From Acidimicrobiia bacterium (GTDB lineage Bacteria > Actinomycetota > Acidimicrobiia > Spongiisociales > UBA11373), in the NCBI GenBank assembly GCA_040902765.1, contig JBBDWO010000002.1, forward strand, positions 147,299-211,298: a stretch of DNA of 64,000 nt, in the 5' to 3' direction. Of this stretch, positions 1-10,637 are shown one piece after another. Made by a program: the position numbers and the translations under genes. Under the pieces are notes generated by a model. That model was given only the letters and a program-made list of their open reading frames with translations, searched no databases and was not told where the DNA came from. Positions within the stretch are counted from its first letter, which is position 1. Every line of letters starts with the position of its first letter.

Positions 1-400
1 TCATCCCGACGAAGCCGGTGAGGCCCGAAAGGAAGGCTCCGGCGACGAAGGCGAGTGTCCGGAACAGGCCCGACTCGAAGAAGCTCAGCGCCGCGGAGCC
101 ATCAGCAGGTCGGATGACCGCGGTCGAGGTGAAGAACACCACCGCCGACAAGGGGATGAGGATGATGAGGATGGTCCTGAACTGGCGCCGCAGGTAGGCC
201 ATGGCGCCTTCCTGAATGGCGAGGGCCACCTCCTGCATTTTCTCGGTGCCGGCATCTGCACGCAGGACTCCCCGGGTGAGCACCGCGCCAACGATGAGGG
301 CGAGCACGGCCGTCCCTGCCGCGATCCACAGCCACAGCCAATCGGTCGAGCCGAGGGTGAACTCTTGCCAGCCGCCCTCACCGGCGGCCATGATCAGCAT
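1..400 (-). CDS. hppA: Membrane-bound proton-translocating pyrophosphatase, N-terminal part (cut by window edge)
   Basis: Reading leftward from the ATG at 398-400 gives 133 codons that run off the window. The product starts with a hydrophobic helix (DWLWLWIAAGTAVLALIVGA), followed by MQEVALAIQEGAMAYLRRQF, a second helix (ILIILIPLSAVVFF) and GAFLSGLTGFVGM. The IQEGAxAYLxRQ and SGLxGFxGM blocks are hallmarks of H+-PPases, which couple pyrophosphate hydrolysis to ion pumping. The catalytic loops lie beyond the edge, so K+ dependence and ion specificity cannot be judged. A GGAGG lies 12 nt upstream of the chosen ATG; an in-frame ATG at 391 is an alternative. Confidence 0.85.
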   Translation of the reverse strand, partial: MLIMAAGEGGWQEFTLGSTDWLWLWIAAGTAVLALIVGAVLTRGVLRADAGTEKMQEVALAIQEGAMAYLRRQFRTILIILIPLSAVVFFTSTAVIRPADGSAALSFFESGLFRTLAFVAGAFLSGLTGFVGM

Positions 401-544
401 GTCCAAAACCAACCTCCATGTCGCGACGCAACCAGAACCGGTCGCCAGAATGCCGTGAGGATAGGCGGATCGAGCGGCCCGGCGGTCGCCGGGCACGGTC
501 CGGCCTCATTCCCGTAGTGTGATCGTGCCGACACGGGAGGATCG

Positions 545-2230
545 ATGCACCAGCCCCTCGCCGACCTGTCCGACCGATACTGGGAGGCCAGCCTCGCCCA
601 TCACCCCACAACGGCTTCGCTGATCGGCGACCACCGCTTCGACGCCCGGCTCGAAGACGCCTCCCGTGAGGCAGAGGACGCTTTCATCGCCGAGCTCGAG
701 GATCTCGCCTCCGCCGCAACCGACATCGACCCCTCCGAACTCCAACCGGCGGAACGCATCAGCCGCGCCGTTCTGGCCTTCGAGGCACGGGCACAGGCCG
801 AGACTCTCCGAAGCCGCCTCGCCGAACTGGCGGTCGACCCGATGAACGGGGTGCACATCTCGCTGATCCAGGGGATCGGCCAGCTACGCGCCCGGGACCG
901 ATCGCAGGCTGAGGCCTTCGTCGCCAAGGCCTCCAAAGTGGGGCGGCTCTTCGACCAGATGATCGAACGCCACCGTCAGGGTGTCGCAGGCGGGAGGACG
1001 CCGCCACGCGTCCTGGTGGAGAAGGTGATGGGACAGATCGACGCCTACCTGGCGGCACCGGCCGACGCTGATTCGTTCCTGCACATACCCGCACCCGTTT
1101 CGATGAGTCCGGGGGAGGTCGACACCTGGCGTGCCGAGCTGCGACGACAGGTGGACTCGGTGATCCGGCCCGCCTTCGAACGGTATCGACAGGTGATCGC
1201 CGACGAGGTCCTCCCGGTGAGTCGCCCCCCGGAACGCTCCGGGGTCAGCTGGCTGCCCGACGGAGAGGAGGTCTACGGACGCGCCGTGGCCCGATACACG
1301 ACGACCGACCTCGCTCCCGACGAGATCCACCAACTCGGTCTCGACGACATCACCGCACTGGAGGACGAGTACCGCAGCCTCGGCACAGTGGCACTGGACA
1401 CCTCGGACGTCCCCACCATCTATGAGCGGCTTCGCACCGACCCGGCACTTCGCTTCGAGGACGCAGACCAGGTGCGGGCCGCCGCGGAGGATGCCCTGGC
1501 ACGAGCGAATGCAGCCGTTCCACAGTGGTTCGGGCGGCTACCGAAGGCCCCGTGCGTGGTGGAACCGATTCCCGAGGTCGGTGCCGGTGACTCGACCATC
1601 GCCTACTACCTGATGCCGTCCGAGGATGGCGCCCGACCCGGCATCTACTTCATCAACCTCACCGAGCCCACCACCCGGACCCGATACGAGGCCGAGGCGC
1701 TCGCCTTCCACGAGAGCGTGCCCGGGCACCACCTCCAACTCTCCATCGCCCAGGAGCTCGACGGGGTGCCCGCCTTCCAGCGCCACTCCTTCGGGGGCAC
1801 CGCCTACATCGAGGGGTGGGGCCTGTACACCGAGCGGCTGGCCGACGAGATGGGCCTGTACTCGGGCGACCTGGAGCGGCTCGGGATGCTGTCGTTCGAT
1901 TCGTGGCGCGCCTGCCGCCTCGTCGTCGACACCGGCATGCACGCCAAAGGCTGGTCCCGCCAGCAGGCGATCGACTACATGCTGGCCAACTCACCGCAGG
2001 CTCCGAACAACGTCGTCAACGAAGTGGACCGCTACATCGGATGGCCCGGCCAGGCACTCGCCTACAAGATCGGCCAGCACCGCATCATGGACCTACGCGG
2101 GGAAGCGCAACGAACGCTCGGCGACAGTTTCGACATCAAGGCATTCCACGACGTGGTCCTCGGCTCAGGCCCGGTCCCCCTCGACGTCCTCAGCGAGATG
2201 GTGGGCGCGTGGGTGGTGAGTAGCGGGTAG
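545..2230 (+). CDS. DUF885 family putative metallohydrolase
   Basis: A 561-residue soluble protein of the DUF885 family. These are M3/M32-like proteins with a zinc HExxH-type motif, seen here as FHESVPGHHLQL about two-thirds along, followed by YIEGWGLYTERLADEMG, which supplies the downstream glutamate. No signal peptide is visible, so it is probably cytoplasmic. The substrate is unknown; family members are often called peptidases without direct proof. A good Shine-Dalgarno (GGGAGG) precedes the ATG. The last codons (VVSSG, stop TAG) are read from a 7-bp GAGTAGC-type repeat, so the array supplies the stop. Confidence 0.85.
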   Translation: MHQPLADLSDRYWEASLAHHPTTASLIGDHRFDARLEDASREAEDAFIAELEDLASAATDIDPSELQPAERISRAVLAFEARAQAETLRSRLAELAVDPMNGVHISLIQGIGQLRARDRSQAEAFVAKASKVGRLFDQMIERHRQGVAGGRTPPRVLVEKVMGQIDAYLAAPADADSFLHIPAPVSMSPGEVDTWRAELRRQVDSVIRPAFERYRQVIADEVLPVSRPPERSGVSWLPDGEEVYGRAVARYTTTDLAPDEIHQLGLDDITALEDEYRSLGTVALDTSDVPTIYERLRTDPALRFEDADQVRAAAEDALARANAAVPQWFGRLPKAPCVVEPIPEVGAGDSTIAYYLMPSEDGARPGIYFINLTEPTTRTRYEAEALAFHESVPGHHLQLSIAQELDGVPAFQRHSFGGTAYIEGWGLYTERLADEMGLYSGDLERLGMLSFDSWRACRLVVDTGMHAKGWSRQQAIDYMLANSPQAPNNVVNEVDRYIGWPGQALAYKIGQHRIMDLRGEAQRTLGDSFDIKAFHDVVLGSGPVPLDVLSEMVGAWVVSSG

Positions 2231-2293
2231 CGAGGAGTGAGTAGCGAAGGAGCGAGGGGCCAGTGGGTCGAGGAGCCAAGTCGGCTGTCGAGC

Positions 2294-2356
2294 ACGCTCA
2301 ACGCTCAACGCCTAACGCAAGACCGATCCCGCGTTGAGCGTTGAGCGTTGAGCGTT
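2294..2356. repeat. Inverted pair of heptamer arrays (GCTCAAC / GTTGAGC)
   Basis: The left arm carries two GCTCAAC copies and one GCCTAAC. After a 12-nt spacer the right arm carries three GTTGAGC copies. The arms are complementary, so the element can fold into a long hairpin between the convergent DUF885 gene and tRNA-Ser(GCT). The same design recurs at 10638-10695 and 54484-54604. Confidence 0.85.
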
Positions 2357-2361
2357 CTTCG

Positions 2362-2451
2362 CGGAGAGGGAGGGATTTGAACCCTCGAAGGGGCTTAAAA
2401 CCCCTTACTCGCTTAGCAGGCGAGCGCCTTCGACCACTCGGCCACCTCTCC
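2362..2451 (-). tRNA. tRNA-Ser(GCT)
   Basis: The cloverleaf closes with acceptor GGAGAGG/CCTCTCC, a long class II variable arm, anticodon loop CTGCTAA (anticodon GCT, codons AGC/AGU), T-loop TTCAAAT and discriminator G. No CCA is encoded. It is one of four serine isoacceptors within about 8.3 kb, all near serS. Confidence 0.95.
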
Positions 2452-2493
2452 CGAGTCCTGCATTGTGGCAGCGGTGGACGGCGACCATACCGC

Positions 2494-3846
2494 TCACGCC
2501 AGCGCGTGGACCACGGCACCTGCCACTGCCAGCACGGCGATGACACGAAGCAGCGGCCAGCGAAGCACGGTGAGTGCCACGACACCTGCCACCGCGAGAC
2601 TCGCGGCGAGCAGGTCGATGCTCGACCAGCGCGGAACCAACAGGCGCATCGGTCCGACAGTCCTCTCGGCGAGTTCTCCGAACAGCGTGTGGAGCGCGAA
2701 CCAGGCAGCCAGGTTGGCGATCACTCCTACGACCGTCGCGGTGATCGCCGAGAGTGTTGTCGTGAGGGACGGATGGTCCCGGACCCGGTCGACGTACGGG
2801 CCGCCCACGAAGATCCACAGAAAGCACGGGACGAACGTGACCCAGGTCACGAGTGCAGCGCCGAGGATGGCGGCCATCATCGGATCCTGACCGGCGAGTC
2901 GGTACGCCCCGATGAATCCGACAAACTGCACCACCTGGATCGCAGGGCCAGGGGTCGACTCGGCCATCCCCAGTCCGTCCACCATCTCCCCCGGCATGAG
3001 CCACCCGTACACCTGAACCGCCTGCTGAGCGACGAAGCTGAGCACTGCGTACGCACCTCCGAACGTGATCACGGCAGCCACCGCGAAGAAGGCACCCATC
3101 TCGAACCACACGGAACTCGAACCGGCGACGACGCCAGCAGCCCCAACCGGGAGCAGCCAGAGCACCAGCCCGACGACGGCCACCCGTACGGCCCGGCGGG
3201 GATCCGTCGGTGTCGAGACGCCGTCGTCGATCAAGGTGGGCAGATCGGGCGCATGCTCACCATCGGATCCCACGAACCATGCGGGCCGCAGCCGACCCAC
3301 CAGGAAGCCGACGCCACCCGCCGTCACGATCACGAAAGGAAAGGGCACATCGAAGAAGAAGATCATGATGAACCCGAGCACCGCCGTCGCGGCGAGCGCT
3401 CCACTACGAACCGCCCTCCGGCCCAGCCGGACCACAGCGGTGACGACGATGGCCAGCACCGCCGGCTTGATACCGTAAAACAGCGCTTCGACCAGGCGCG
3501 TGTCACCGAAGGTGACGTACACGATGCTGAGTCCCAGGATGGCGACGAAGCCCGGGAGTATGAAGAGCCCGCCAGCGACGAGTCCGCCCCTGATTCCGTG
3601 GAGCAACCAGCCGATGTAGGTCGCCAGCTGCTGCGCCTCGGGCCCGGGGAGGAGCATCGTGAAGTTGACGCCGTGGAGGAAGCGGCCCTCAGAAATCCAC
3701 CGGCGCTCCTCGACGAGCATCCGGTGCATCATCGGGATCTGCGCGCCAGGACCCCCGAAGCTGTTGAGCCCGACCAACCACCACACGCGAGACGCCTGCC
3801 GAAGGGTCACGTCCTCGGCCCGTGGTCCGCTCACCGTCGCCTCCAC
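2494..3846 (-). CDS. chrA: Chromate transporter, two-domain CHR family
   Basis: A 450-residue integral membrane protein with two homologous CHR halves. The first half has GLNSFGGPGAQIPMMHR and MLLPGPEAQQLATYIGWLLHG; the second has FGGAYAVLSFVAQQAV and ESTPGPAIQVVQFVGF. Both carry the FGG and PGP motifs of long-chain ChrA. The family exports chromate by proton-linked transport from the cytoplasm, but distant members may move other anions. It starts with GTG behind a GGGG-rich leader; a TAGGCT hexamer lies about 22 nt upstream of it. It sits 41 nt downstream of mrpG on the same strand and may be read from the Mrp operon. Confidence 0.88.
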   Translation of the reverse strand: MEATVSGPRAEDVTLRQASRVWWLVGLNSFGGPGAQIPMMHRMLVEERRWISEGRFLHGVNFTMLLPGPEAQQLATYIGWLLHGIRGGLVAGGLFILPGFVAILGLSIVYVTFGDTRLVEALFYGIKPAVLAIVVTAVVRLGRRAVRSGALAATAVLGFIMIFFFDVPFPFVIVTAGGVGFLVGRLRPAWFVGSDGEHAPDLPTLIDDGVSTPTDPRRAVRVAVVGLVLWLLPVGAAGVVAGSSSVWFEMGAFFAVAAVITFGGAYAVLSFVAQQAVQVYGWLMPGEMVDGLGMAESTPGPAIQVVQFVGFIGAYRLAGQDPMMAAILGAALVTWVTFVPCFLWIFVGGPYVDRVRDHPSLTTTLSAITATVVGVIANLAAWFALHTLFGELAERTVGPMRLLVPRWSSIDLLAASLAVAGVVALTVLRWPLLRVIAVLAVAGAVVHALA

Positions 3847-3886
3847 CGGTCGCTGCCCCTGACCGGTCAGCCTAGGTGGTGGTTAC

Positions 3887-4222
3887 TCAGGTTCGGCCCG
3901 ACCGACGCCGCGACTCGTCGTCGAGATGGGTCCGTTCGGCCAACGGTGACCTGGACCAGAACACGGCTCGCCCGATCAGATGTGCCCCTACCGGCGCGGT
4001 GATGAACTGCAGCAGCGCCACCAGCGCCAGCTTTGCCACCTGCACCGCACCCGGATGGACGAGGGCGGCGCCGGTGAGGATGAGGAGCAGGCCCGCCGTG
4101 GCCGGCTTGGTCGCGGCGTGCATGCGGGTGAGCACGTCCGGGAAGCGCAGGAGGCCAACCGCGGCGATCAGGGTCAGGGCGGCACCCAGCACCAGCAGCA
4201 CGGAGGCGGTCGCTTCGATCAT
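3887..4222 (-). CDS. mrpG: Mrp Na+/H+ antiporter subunit G
   Basis: A 111-residue protein with three predicted membrane helices and the MrpG/PhaG signature: LLRFPDVLTRMHAATKPATAGLLLIL followed by FITAPVGAHLIGRAVF. It is the last gene of the seven-gene mrp operon and its start overlaps the mrpF stop by 4 nt (ATGA). MrpG is a small accessory subunit needed to assemble the antiporter complex. The C-terminal tail is basic and polar. Confidence 0.92.
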   Translation of the reverse strand: MIEATASVLLVLGAALTLIAAVGLLRFPDVLTRMHAATKPATAGLLLILTGAALVHPGAVQVAKLALVALLQFITAPVGAHLIGRAVFWSRSPLAERTHLDDESRRRSGRT

Positions 4223-4482
4223 CGGTCCCTCCGTCCGACGAATCGGGCGACGAGCGCCGTTCCCAGGAAGGCGAGCAGCGCAGCGACCACCATGACGTCG
4301 AGGTAGGCGGCCTCGCCGGTGCGTGCGGCATGTACGGCAACACCTGCCACCACCGACAGCAACAGCGCGTCGAGGGCGATGATCCGGTCCGCCAGGGTGG
4401 GACTGACCACCACCCGGAACACGAAGAGGAGCGACGCCAGGGCGAGGAGGGTGAACGCGACCGTCGTGGCCATCTCAACCAT
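4219..4482 (-). CDS. mrpF: Mrp Na+/H+ antiporter subunit F
   Basis: An 87-residue protein with three hydrophobic helices and the MrpF core VSPTLADRIIALDALL, a conserved polar stretch in a membrane setting. The start at 4482 overlaps the end of mrpE by 8 nt; a second in-frame ATG at 4473 is possible. Length and order (E-F-G) match the canonical operon. Confidence 0.92.
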   Translation of the reverse strand: MVEMATTVAFTLLALASLLFVFRVVVSPTLADRIIALDALLLSVVAGVAVHAARTGEAAYLDVMVVAALLAFLGTALVARFVGRRDR

Positions 4483-4972
4483 CACCGGCCTCCCCCCGCA
4501 GGGGCACCGCCGCCACCAGGTACCGCTCGAGCATGGCGACATCGGCGCGGGTCCGGGCGGCCGACTCGAAGTGGAGTACGTGGATGAAGAGTGTCGTCGG
4601 TTCCGTGGCGACGTCGATGGTGACGGTCCCGGGAGTCAGCGTCACCATGTTGGCCACGCCGGCGATGATGCTCGGATGGGTCGCGGCAAGCGGCACCGAC
4701 ACGATCGCCGGTCGAGTGCGGTCCCCCGGGGTCACGATCTCCCAGGCGACGATCACGGTGGCGACGGCGAGCCGCCACAGGAAGTACCCGATCAGCCGGA
4801 CCGCTTGGATCGGCCGGAAACCCAACCCGCCGGACCGCTGGCGGGACGGGAGGATCCAGATCGCCACCGTCGCCGCGCCCAGGCCGCCGAGGAGGTTCGC
4901 CCAGGACAAGCTTCCCCACAGGGCGAACCAGACCAGGGTGAGTGCGACCACAGACAGCAGAGGACGCCTCAT
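4475..4972 (-). CDS. mrpE: Mrp Na+/H+ antiporter subunit E
   Basis: A 165-residue protein with N-terminal membrane helices and then a soluble domain containing VANMVTLTPGTVTIDV, the MrpE/MnhE signature. The ATG overlaps the mrpD stop by 4 nt. In the Mrp complex this subunit is needed for stable assembly; it is not itself homologous to complex I subunits. Confidence 0.92.
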   Translation of the reverse strand: MRRPLLSVVALTLVWFALWGSLSWANLLGGLGAATVAIWILPSRQRSGGLGFRPIQAVRLIGYFLWRLAVATVIVAWEIVTPGDRTRPAIVSVPLAATHPSIIAGVANMVTLTPGTVTIDVATEPTTLFIHVLHFESAARTRADVAMLERYLVAAVPLRGEAGDG

Positions 4973-6441
4973 CCGCCTCTCACCGCCGTCACGTAGACCG
5001 AAGGATCGATCAGGCCCCGGGCGGCGACCTCGCCGAGTTCGTAGAGCGGAGCGGCGGCCGCCACGAAGGCGAGGCTGGCGACGACCAGGCAGGCGGTGGC
5101 GCCGACCATCAGCGGGGGCATACGGCGCGGCTCGATCGTGTCGCTTTCCATCGGGTCCCCCCAGAAGGCGCCGGCCCAGATCTTCGTCATCGAGAAGAGG
5201 GTGAGGGCGCTGACGAGGAGCGACACCCCGACCGTGACCTGTGCCCCGGCGTCGAACCCGGCCTGGATCAGAGCGAGCTTCGCCACGAAGCCTGAGAACG
5301 GCGGGACCCCGGCGAGGCTGAGCGCGGGCAGCAGGAACAGCACGGCGAGCACCGGCGCCGTGTGCATCAGCCCGCTGAGGCGCCGTAAGGCACCGGTACC
5401 GGCCCGCTCCTCCATCAGCCCGGCGACGAGGAACAGGGTGGTCTTCACGATGATGTGATGGACGATGTAGAAAACGGCGGCGGCGAGTCCGGCCAGGGTG
5501 AACAGCGCCAGGCCGAAAATCATGTACCCGATCTGGCTGACGATGTGAAAGCTCAGGATCCGCTTGACGTCGTCCTGGGCGACGGCACCGAGTACGCCGA
5601 TCAGCATCGTCAGTGCCGCCACCACCAGCAGCAGACGGGACGGCTGGCCATGACTGAACAGCAGCGTGTGGCTGCGGATGATGGCGTAGACGCCGATCTT
5701 GGTGAGCAGCCCGGCGAAGATCGCGGTGACCGGTGAGGGTGCCACCGGATACGAGTCCGGGAGCCAGAAGAAGAGCGGAAAGATCGCCGCCTTGATGCCG
5801 AACACCACCAGGAAGAGCAGTCCCAGCCCGCTGCGCAGCGCGGGCGTGACTTCGCCCAACTTGCCGGACAGGTCGGCCATGTTGACCGTGCCGGTGGAGG
5901 CGTAGACGAGGGCGATCGCGGTGAGGAACAGCACGGAGGCGACGAGGCTGATGACGATGTAGGTGACGCCGTGGCGCACCTGCAGCCGATCCCCCCCGAA
6001 GGTGATCAGGACGTACGAGGCGGTGAGCGTCACCTCGAAGGCGACGAACAGGTTGAACAGGTCGCCGGTGAGGAACGACAGTGACACACCGGCAGCGAGG
6101 ATCAGATACACCGGGTGAAAGAACCCGGTCTCGTCGCGGGTCTTGGGGCTCCCGATGGCGTACACCAGCACGACGAGCAGCATCAGCGACGAGACCACGA
6201 CCATGATCGCCGCCAGCGGATCGGCGACCAGGGTGATCCCCAACGGCCACGGCCATCCTCCGACGTGGCCCACCACCACCGACCCGTCGGACACGGACAG
6301 GAGCAGGTCCACCGCCGCCGCCGTCGTAGCGAGCAGCGTGCCGACGCCGATCACGCGACGGGCAGCGGGGAAGCGACCGAGCATCGCCGACACCGCCGCC
6401 GCGGCGAGCGGGAGAGCGACCGGAATGACGAGATCGGTCAT
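4969..6441 (-). CDS. mrpD: Mrp Na+/H+ antiporter subunit D (NuoN/NuoM-like)
   Basis: A 490-residue polytopic membrane protein of the proton-conducting antiporter-like family shared with complex I. Visible blocks include FNLFVAFEVTLTASYVLITFGG (a membrane glutamate of the ion path), GIKAAIFPLFFWLPDSYPVAP (conserved lysine helix) and LSFHIVSQIGYMIFGLALF. The start at 6441 overlaps the mrpC stop (ATGA). With MrpA it probably forms the ion-translocating core in the cytoplasmic membrane. Confidence 0.95.
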   Translation of the reverse strand: MTDLVIPVALPLAAAAVSAMLGRFPAARRVIGVGTLLATTAAAVDLLLSVSDGSVVVGHVGGWPWPLGITLVADPLAAIMVVVSSLMLLVVLVYAIGSPKTRDETGFFHPVYLILAAGVSLSFLTGDLFNLFVAFEVTLTASYVLITFGGDRLQVRHGVTYIVISLVASVLFLTAIALVYASTGTVNMADLSGKLGEVTPALRSGLGLLFLVVFGIKAAIFPLFFWLPDSYPVAPSPVTAIFAGLLTKIGVYAIIRSHTLLFSHGQPSRLLLVVAALTMLIGVLGAVAQDDVKRILSFHIVSQIGYMIFGLALFTLAGLAAAVFYIVHHIIVKTTLFLVAGLMEERAGTGALRRLSGLMHTAPVLAVLFLLPALSLAGVPPFSGFVAKLALIQAGFDAGAQVTVGVSLLVSALTLFSMTKIWAGAFWGDPMESDTIEPRRMPPLMVGATACLVVASLAFVAAAAPLYELGEVAARGLIDPSVYVTAVRGG

Positions 6442-6818
6442 CGGCGCTCCCCCCCTTCGCCCGGGGGCGAATTCAGGTGCGCCGCGATCCGACGGTCCTC
6501 GATGTCGTCTTCGACGATGTCCGAACTGGTGAGCAGCCAACTGCGGTAGGCGATGGCGAGCAGGTACGCGGTCACCCCGAAGGTGATCACGATGGCGGTG
6601 AGGGCCAGTGCCTGGGGCAGCGGATCGGCGAACGCGGCCGCATCCGTTCCCGCGATCGGCGGAGCCCCGGCCCGCCCTCCGGCGACCAACAGCAGCAGGT
6701 TGGCGCCGTGAGCGATGACGGCGAGACCGATGATGATCCGCGTCAGATTGCGCTGGAGGATGAGGTAGACCCCGCACCCGTAGAGGACCCCGATGGCGAC
6801 GACCAGCACCGCGATCAT
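6438..6818 (-). CDS. mrpC: Mrp Na+/H+ antiporter subunit C (NuoK-like)
   Basis: A 126-residue protein with three helices related to NuoK: GCGVYLILQRNLTRIIIGLAV, then AHGANLLLLVAG, then DPLPQALALTAIVITFGVTA. The DPLPQALxLTAIVI motif is diagnostic for MrpC. The charged C-terminal tail is longer than in minimal homologues. ATG at 6818 overlaps the mrpB stop by 4 nt. Confidence 0.94.
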   Translation of the reverse strand: MIAVLVVAIGVLYGCGVYLILQRNLTRIIIGLAVIAHGANLLLLVAGGRAGAPPIAGTDAAAFADPLPQALALTAIVITFGVTAYLLAIAYRSWLLTSSDIVEDDIEDRRIAAHLNSPPGEGGERR

Positions 6819-7251
6819 CGGAGGTCCTCGTCCCACGCGCTGCCGAGCGAGTCGAGAAGCGCCGCCACCAGCCCGACGACCACGGCGAACACACCGATGT
6901 CGAACCCGAGCGCCGATGTGAGCTTCATCGTCCCGAGCACCGGGAGCGTGACGCTCACCACCGCCTGGTCGAAGAAGCCGCCACCCCAGGCCCATCCGGC
7001 CACGCCGACGCCGACCGCGATCGCCAGACCCCACCCGAGCAGCGGCCGTGGTGTCACGCGATGCAGCGAGCCACGCCCTTCCCGAGACCGGAGGGCGATG
7101 TGGTCGAGTACCAGACACGCGCCGGCGACCAGCCCGGCGATGAAGCCCCCACCGGGGGCGTTGTGGCCGGCGTACAGCAGGTACAGGGCGAACACGATGC
7201 CGGTGCGCAGCACCACGTTGGCGGCGACGTCGAGGATCGGGGAGTACCAGC

Positions 7252-7255
<4 letters not shown>
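6815..7255 (-). CDS. mrpB: Mrp Na+/H+ antiporter subunit B
   Basis: A 146-residue membrane protein of the MnhB family. It shows the conserved GHNAPGGGFIAGLVAGACLVL segment and, near the C-terminus, LTSALGFDIGVFAVVVGLVAALL. A related MrpB-like segment also ends MrpA, as is usual in seven-gene mrp operons. The start overlaps the mrpA stop by 4 nt. Confidence 0.94.
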
Positions 7256-9549
<2,294 letters not shown>

Positions 9550-9676
9550 CGGCTCACGCGGCGCAGGGTGGGGGTGTCAGCACACATCAGGCGGCTCCAG
9601 TTGCAGTGCCGACCAGACTTCCCGGCGCGCCGTGTTGTGAGGAGAGGGTAGCGAAGGGCGAGGGGCGAGACCCATC

Positions 9677-9734
9677 GCTGCCAGCTGCCAGCTGCCAGCA
9701 GAACGGAGGCGCCGCTCTGCGGCACCGCAGTTCT
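9677..9734. repeat. Copy 1 of the tRNA-Ser flanking repeat (GCCAGCT heptamers plus GC hairpin)
   Basis: Three GCCAGCT heptamers lead into AGAACGGAGGCGCCG and a GC-rich inverted repeat ending at the 3' side of tRNA-Ser(TGA). Nearly the same block lies at 9868-9924 next to tRNA-Ser(CGA), so the two tRNA genes and their downstream flanks look like a tandem duplication. The hairpin is placed where a tRNA terminator is expected. Confidence 0.75.
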
Positions 9735-9739
9735 GTTTG

Positions 9740-9826
9740 CGGAGGGGGTGGGATTCGAACCCACGGGACCCGAACGGGCCCAGCAGTTTTCAAGACTGCC
9801 GCCTTCGTCCACTCGGCCACCCCTCC
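9740..9826 (-). tRNA. tRNA-Ser(TGA)
   Basis: Acceptor GGAGGGG/CCCCTCC, class II variable arm, anticodon stem-loop GCAGT-CTTGAAA-ACTGC (anticodon TGA), T-loop TTCGAAT and discriminator G; no encoded CCA. It decodes UCA and, by wobble, probably other UCN codons. Confidence 0.95.
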
Positions 9827-9867
9827 CGAAATCAGCGTGCTGCATGCAGCCTGCAGACCTGAAGGCC

Positions 9868-9924
9868 GCCAGCTGCCGGCTGCCAGCTGCCAGCAGAACG
9901 GAGGCGCCGTCCGGCGCCGCAGTT
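9868..9924. repeat. Copy 2 of the tRNA-Ser flanking repeat
   Basis: GCCAGCT-type heptamers followed by AGAACGGAGGCGCCG, as in the copy at 9677-9734. Here the hairpin is perfect (GGCGCCG-TC-CGGCGCC) and lies directly 3' of tRNA-Ser(CGA), consistent with a terminator without a clear T-run. Confidence 0.75.
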
Positions 9925-9930
9925 CATGCG

Positions 9931-10020
9931 CGGAGAGGGTGGGATTTGAACCCACGGGACCGGATAACCCGGCCCAACAGTTTTCGAGACTGCCGCCTTC
10001 GTCCACTCGGCCACCTCTCC
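9931..10020 (-). tRNA. tRNA-Ser(CGA)
   Basis: Acceptor GGAGAGG/CCTCTCC, long variable arm, anticodon loop CTCGAAA (anticodon CGA, codon UCG), T-loop TTCAAAT and discriminator G. It is very similar to the neighbouring tRNA-Ser(TGA) outside the variable arm, consistent with duplication and anticodon change. Confidence 0.95.
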
Positions 10021-10057
10021 CGAACAAGGCTGCATTGTGGCACCGCGGCCGCGGTCC

Positions 10058-10516
10058 TCACCGCCTCGATGAGAAGAAGTCGTCGAGCACCGCGGCGCAT
10101 TCCCCGGATAGAACGCCGGCCACGATCTCGCATCGGTGATTGAGCCGATCGTCCTGCGGGATGTTGTACAGGCTCCACGCGGCGCCGGCTTTGGGGTCGG
10201 CTGCGCCGTAGACGATCCGGTCGACCCGAGCCCACACTGCCGCCATGGCGCACATGGCGCACGGCTCGAGCGTGACCACCAGGGTCAAGCCCGACAGTCT
10301 CCAGTCGCCGCGCGCTCGGCCGGCCGCCGCCAGCACCAGCATCTCGGCGTGGGCCGTCGGGTCGGCCAGCTCTTCGCGACGGTTCCGGTCGGCGGCGACC
10401 ACCGACCCCTCACCATCTACCAGCACCGCCCCCACGGGGACGTCACCCGTCGCCGCCGCGGCTCGGGCCTCGGTGAGCGCTATCGCCATCGCATCGTCGA
10501 ACGAACGGTCCGTCAT
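10058..10516 (-). CDS. tadA: tRNA-specific adenosine deaminase TadA
   Basis: A 152-residue cytidine/deoxycytidylate-deaminase-fold enzyme. Zinc ligands and catalytic glutamate are visible in THAEMLVL (HAE) and TLEPCAMCAMA (PCxxC). TadA converts A34 to inosine in tRNA-Arg(ACG). Length fits bacterial TadA. Its position among tRNA-Ser genes and near serS is a translation-related context. No Shine-Dalgarno is evident before the ATG. Confidence 0.93.
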   Translation of the reverse strand: MTDRSFDDAMAIALTEARAAAATGDVPVGAVLVDGEGSVVAADRNRREELADPTAHAEMLVLAAAGRARGDWRLSGLTLVVTLEPCAMCAMAAVWARVDRIVYGAADPKAGAAWSLYNIPQDDRLNHRCEIVAGVLSGECAAVLDDFFSSRR

Positions 10517-10541
10517 GCCCTACCTACACTCCGATGTCCCT

Positions 10542-10632
10542 GGAGGGATCGCATAGTCTGGCCGAGTGCGCACGCCTGGAAAGCGTGTTGGCGGCGAAAG
10601 CCGCCACGAGGGTTCAAATCCCTCTCCCTCCG
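10542..10632 (+). tRNA. tRNA-Ser(GGA)
   Basis: Acceptor GGAGGGA/TCCCTCC, class II variable arm, anticodon stem-loop CACGC-CTGGAAA-GCGTG (anticodon GGA, codons UCC/UCU), T-loop TTCAAAT and discriminator G. It is the only one of the four serine tRNAs on the plus strand, divergent from tadA with 25 nt between. Confidence 0.95.
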
Positions 10633-10637
10633 CAAAC

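Noticed and set aside
2405..3109. Long overlapping frames in other phases of chrA and of the mrp genes
   Set aside because: Codon-phase shadows of the true genes with Arg/Pro/Ser-rich composition.
2341..4002. 553-codon open frame on the plus strand across the chromate transporter gene
   Set aside because: It is antisense to chrA and tRNA-Ser, is highly charged (R/H/D/E-rich) with no domain, and is a GC-rich mirror frame. The minus-strand ChrA motifs are unambiguous.
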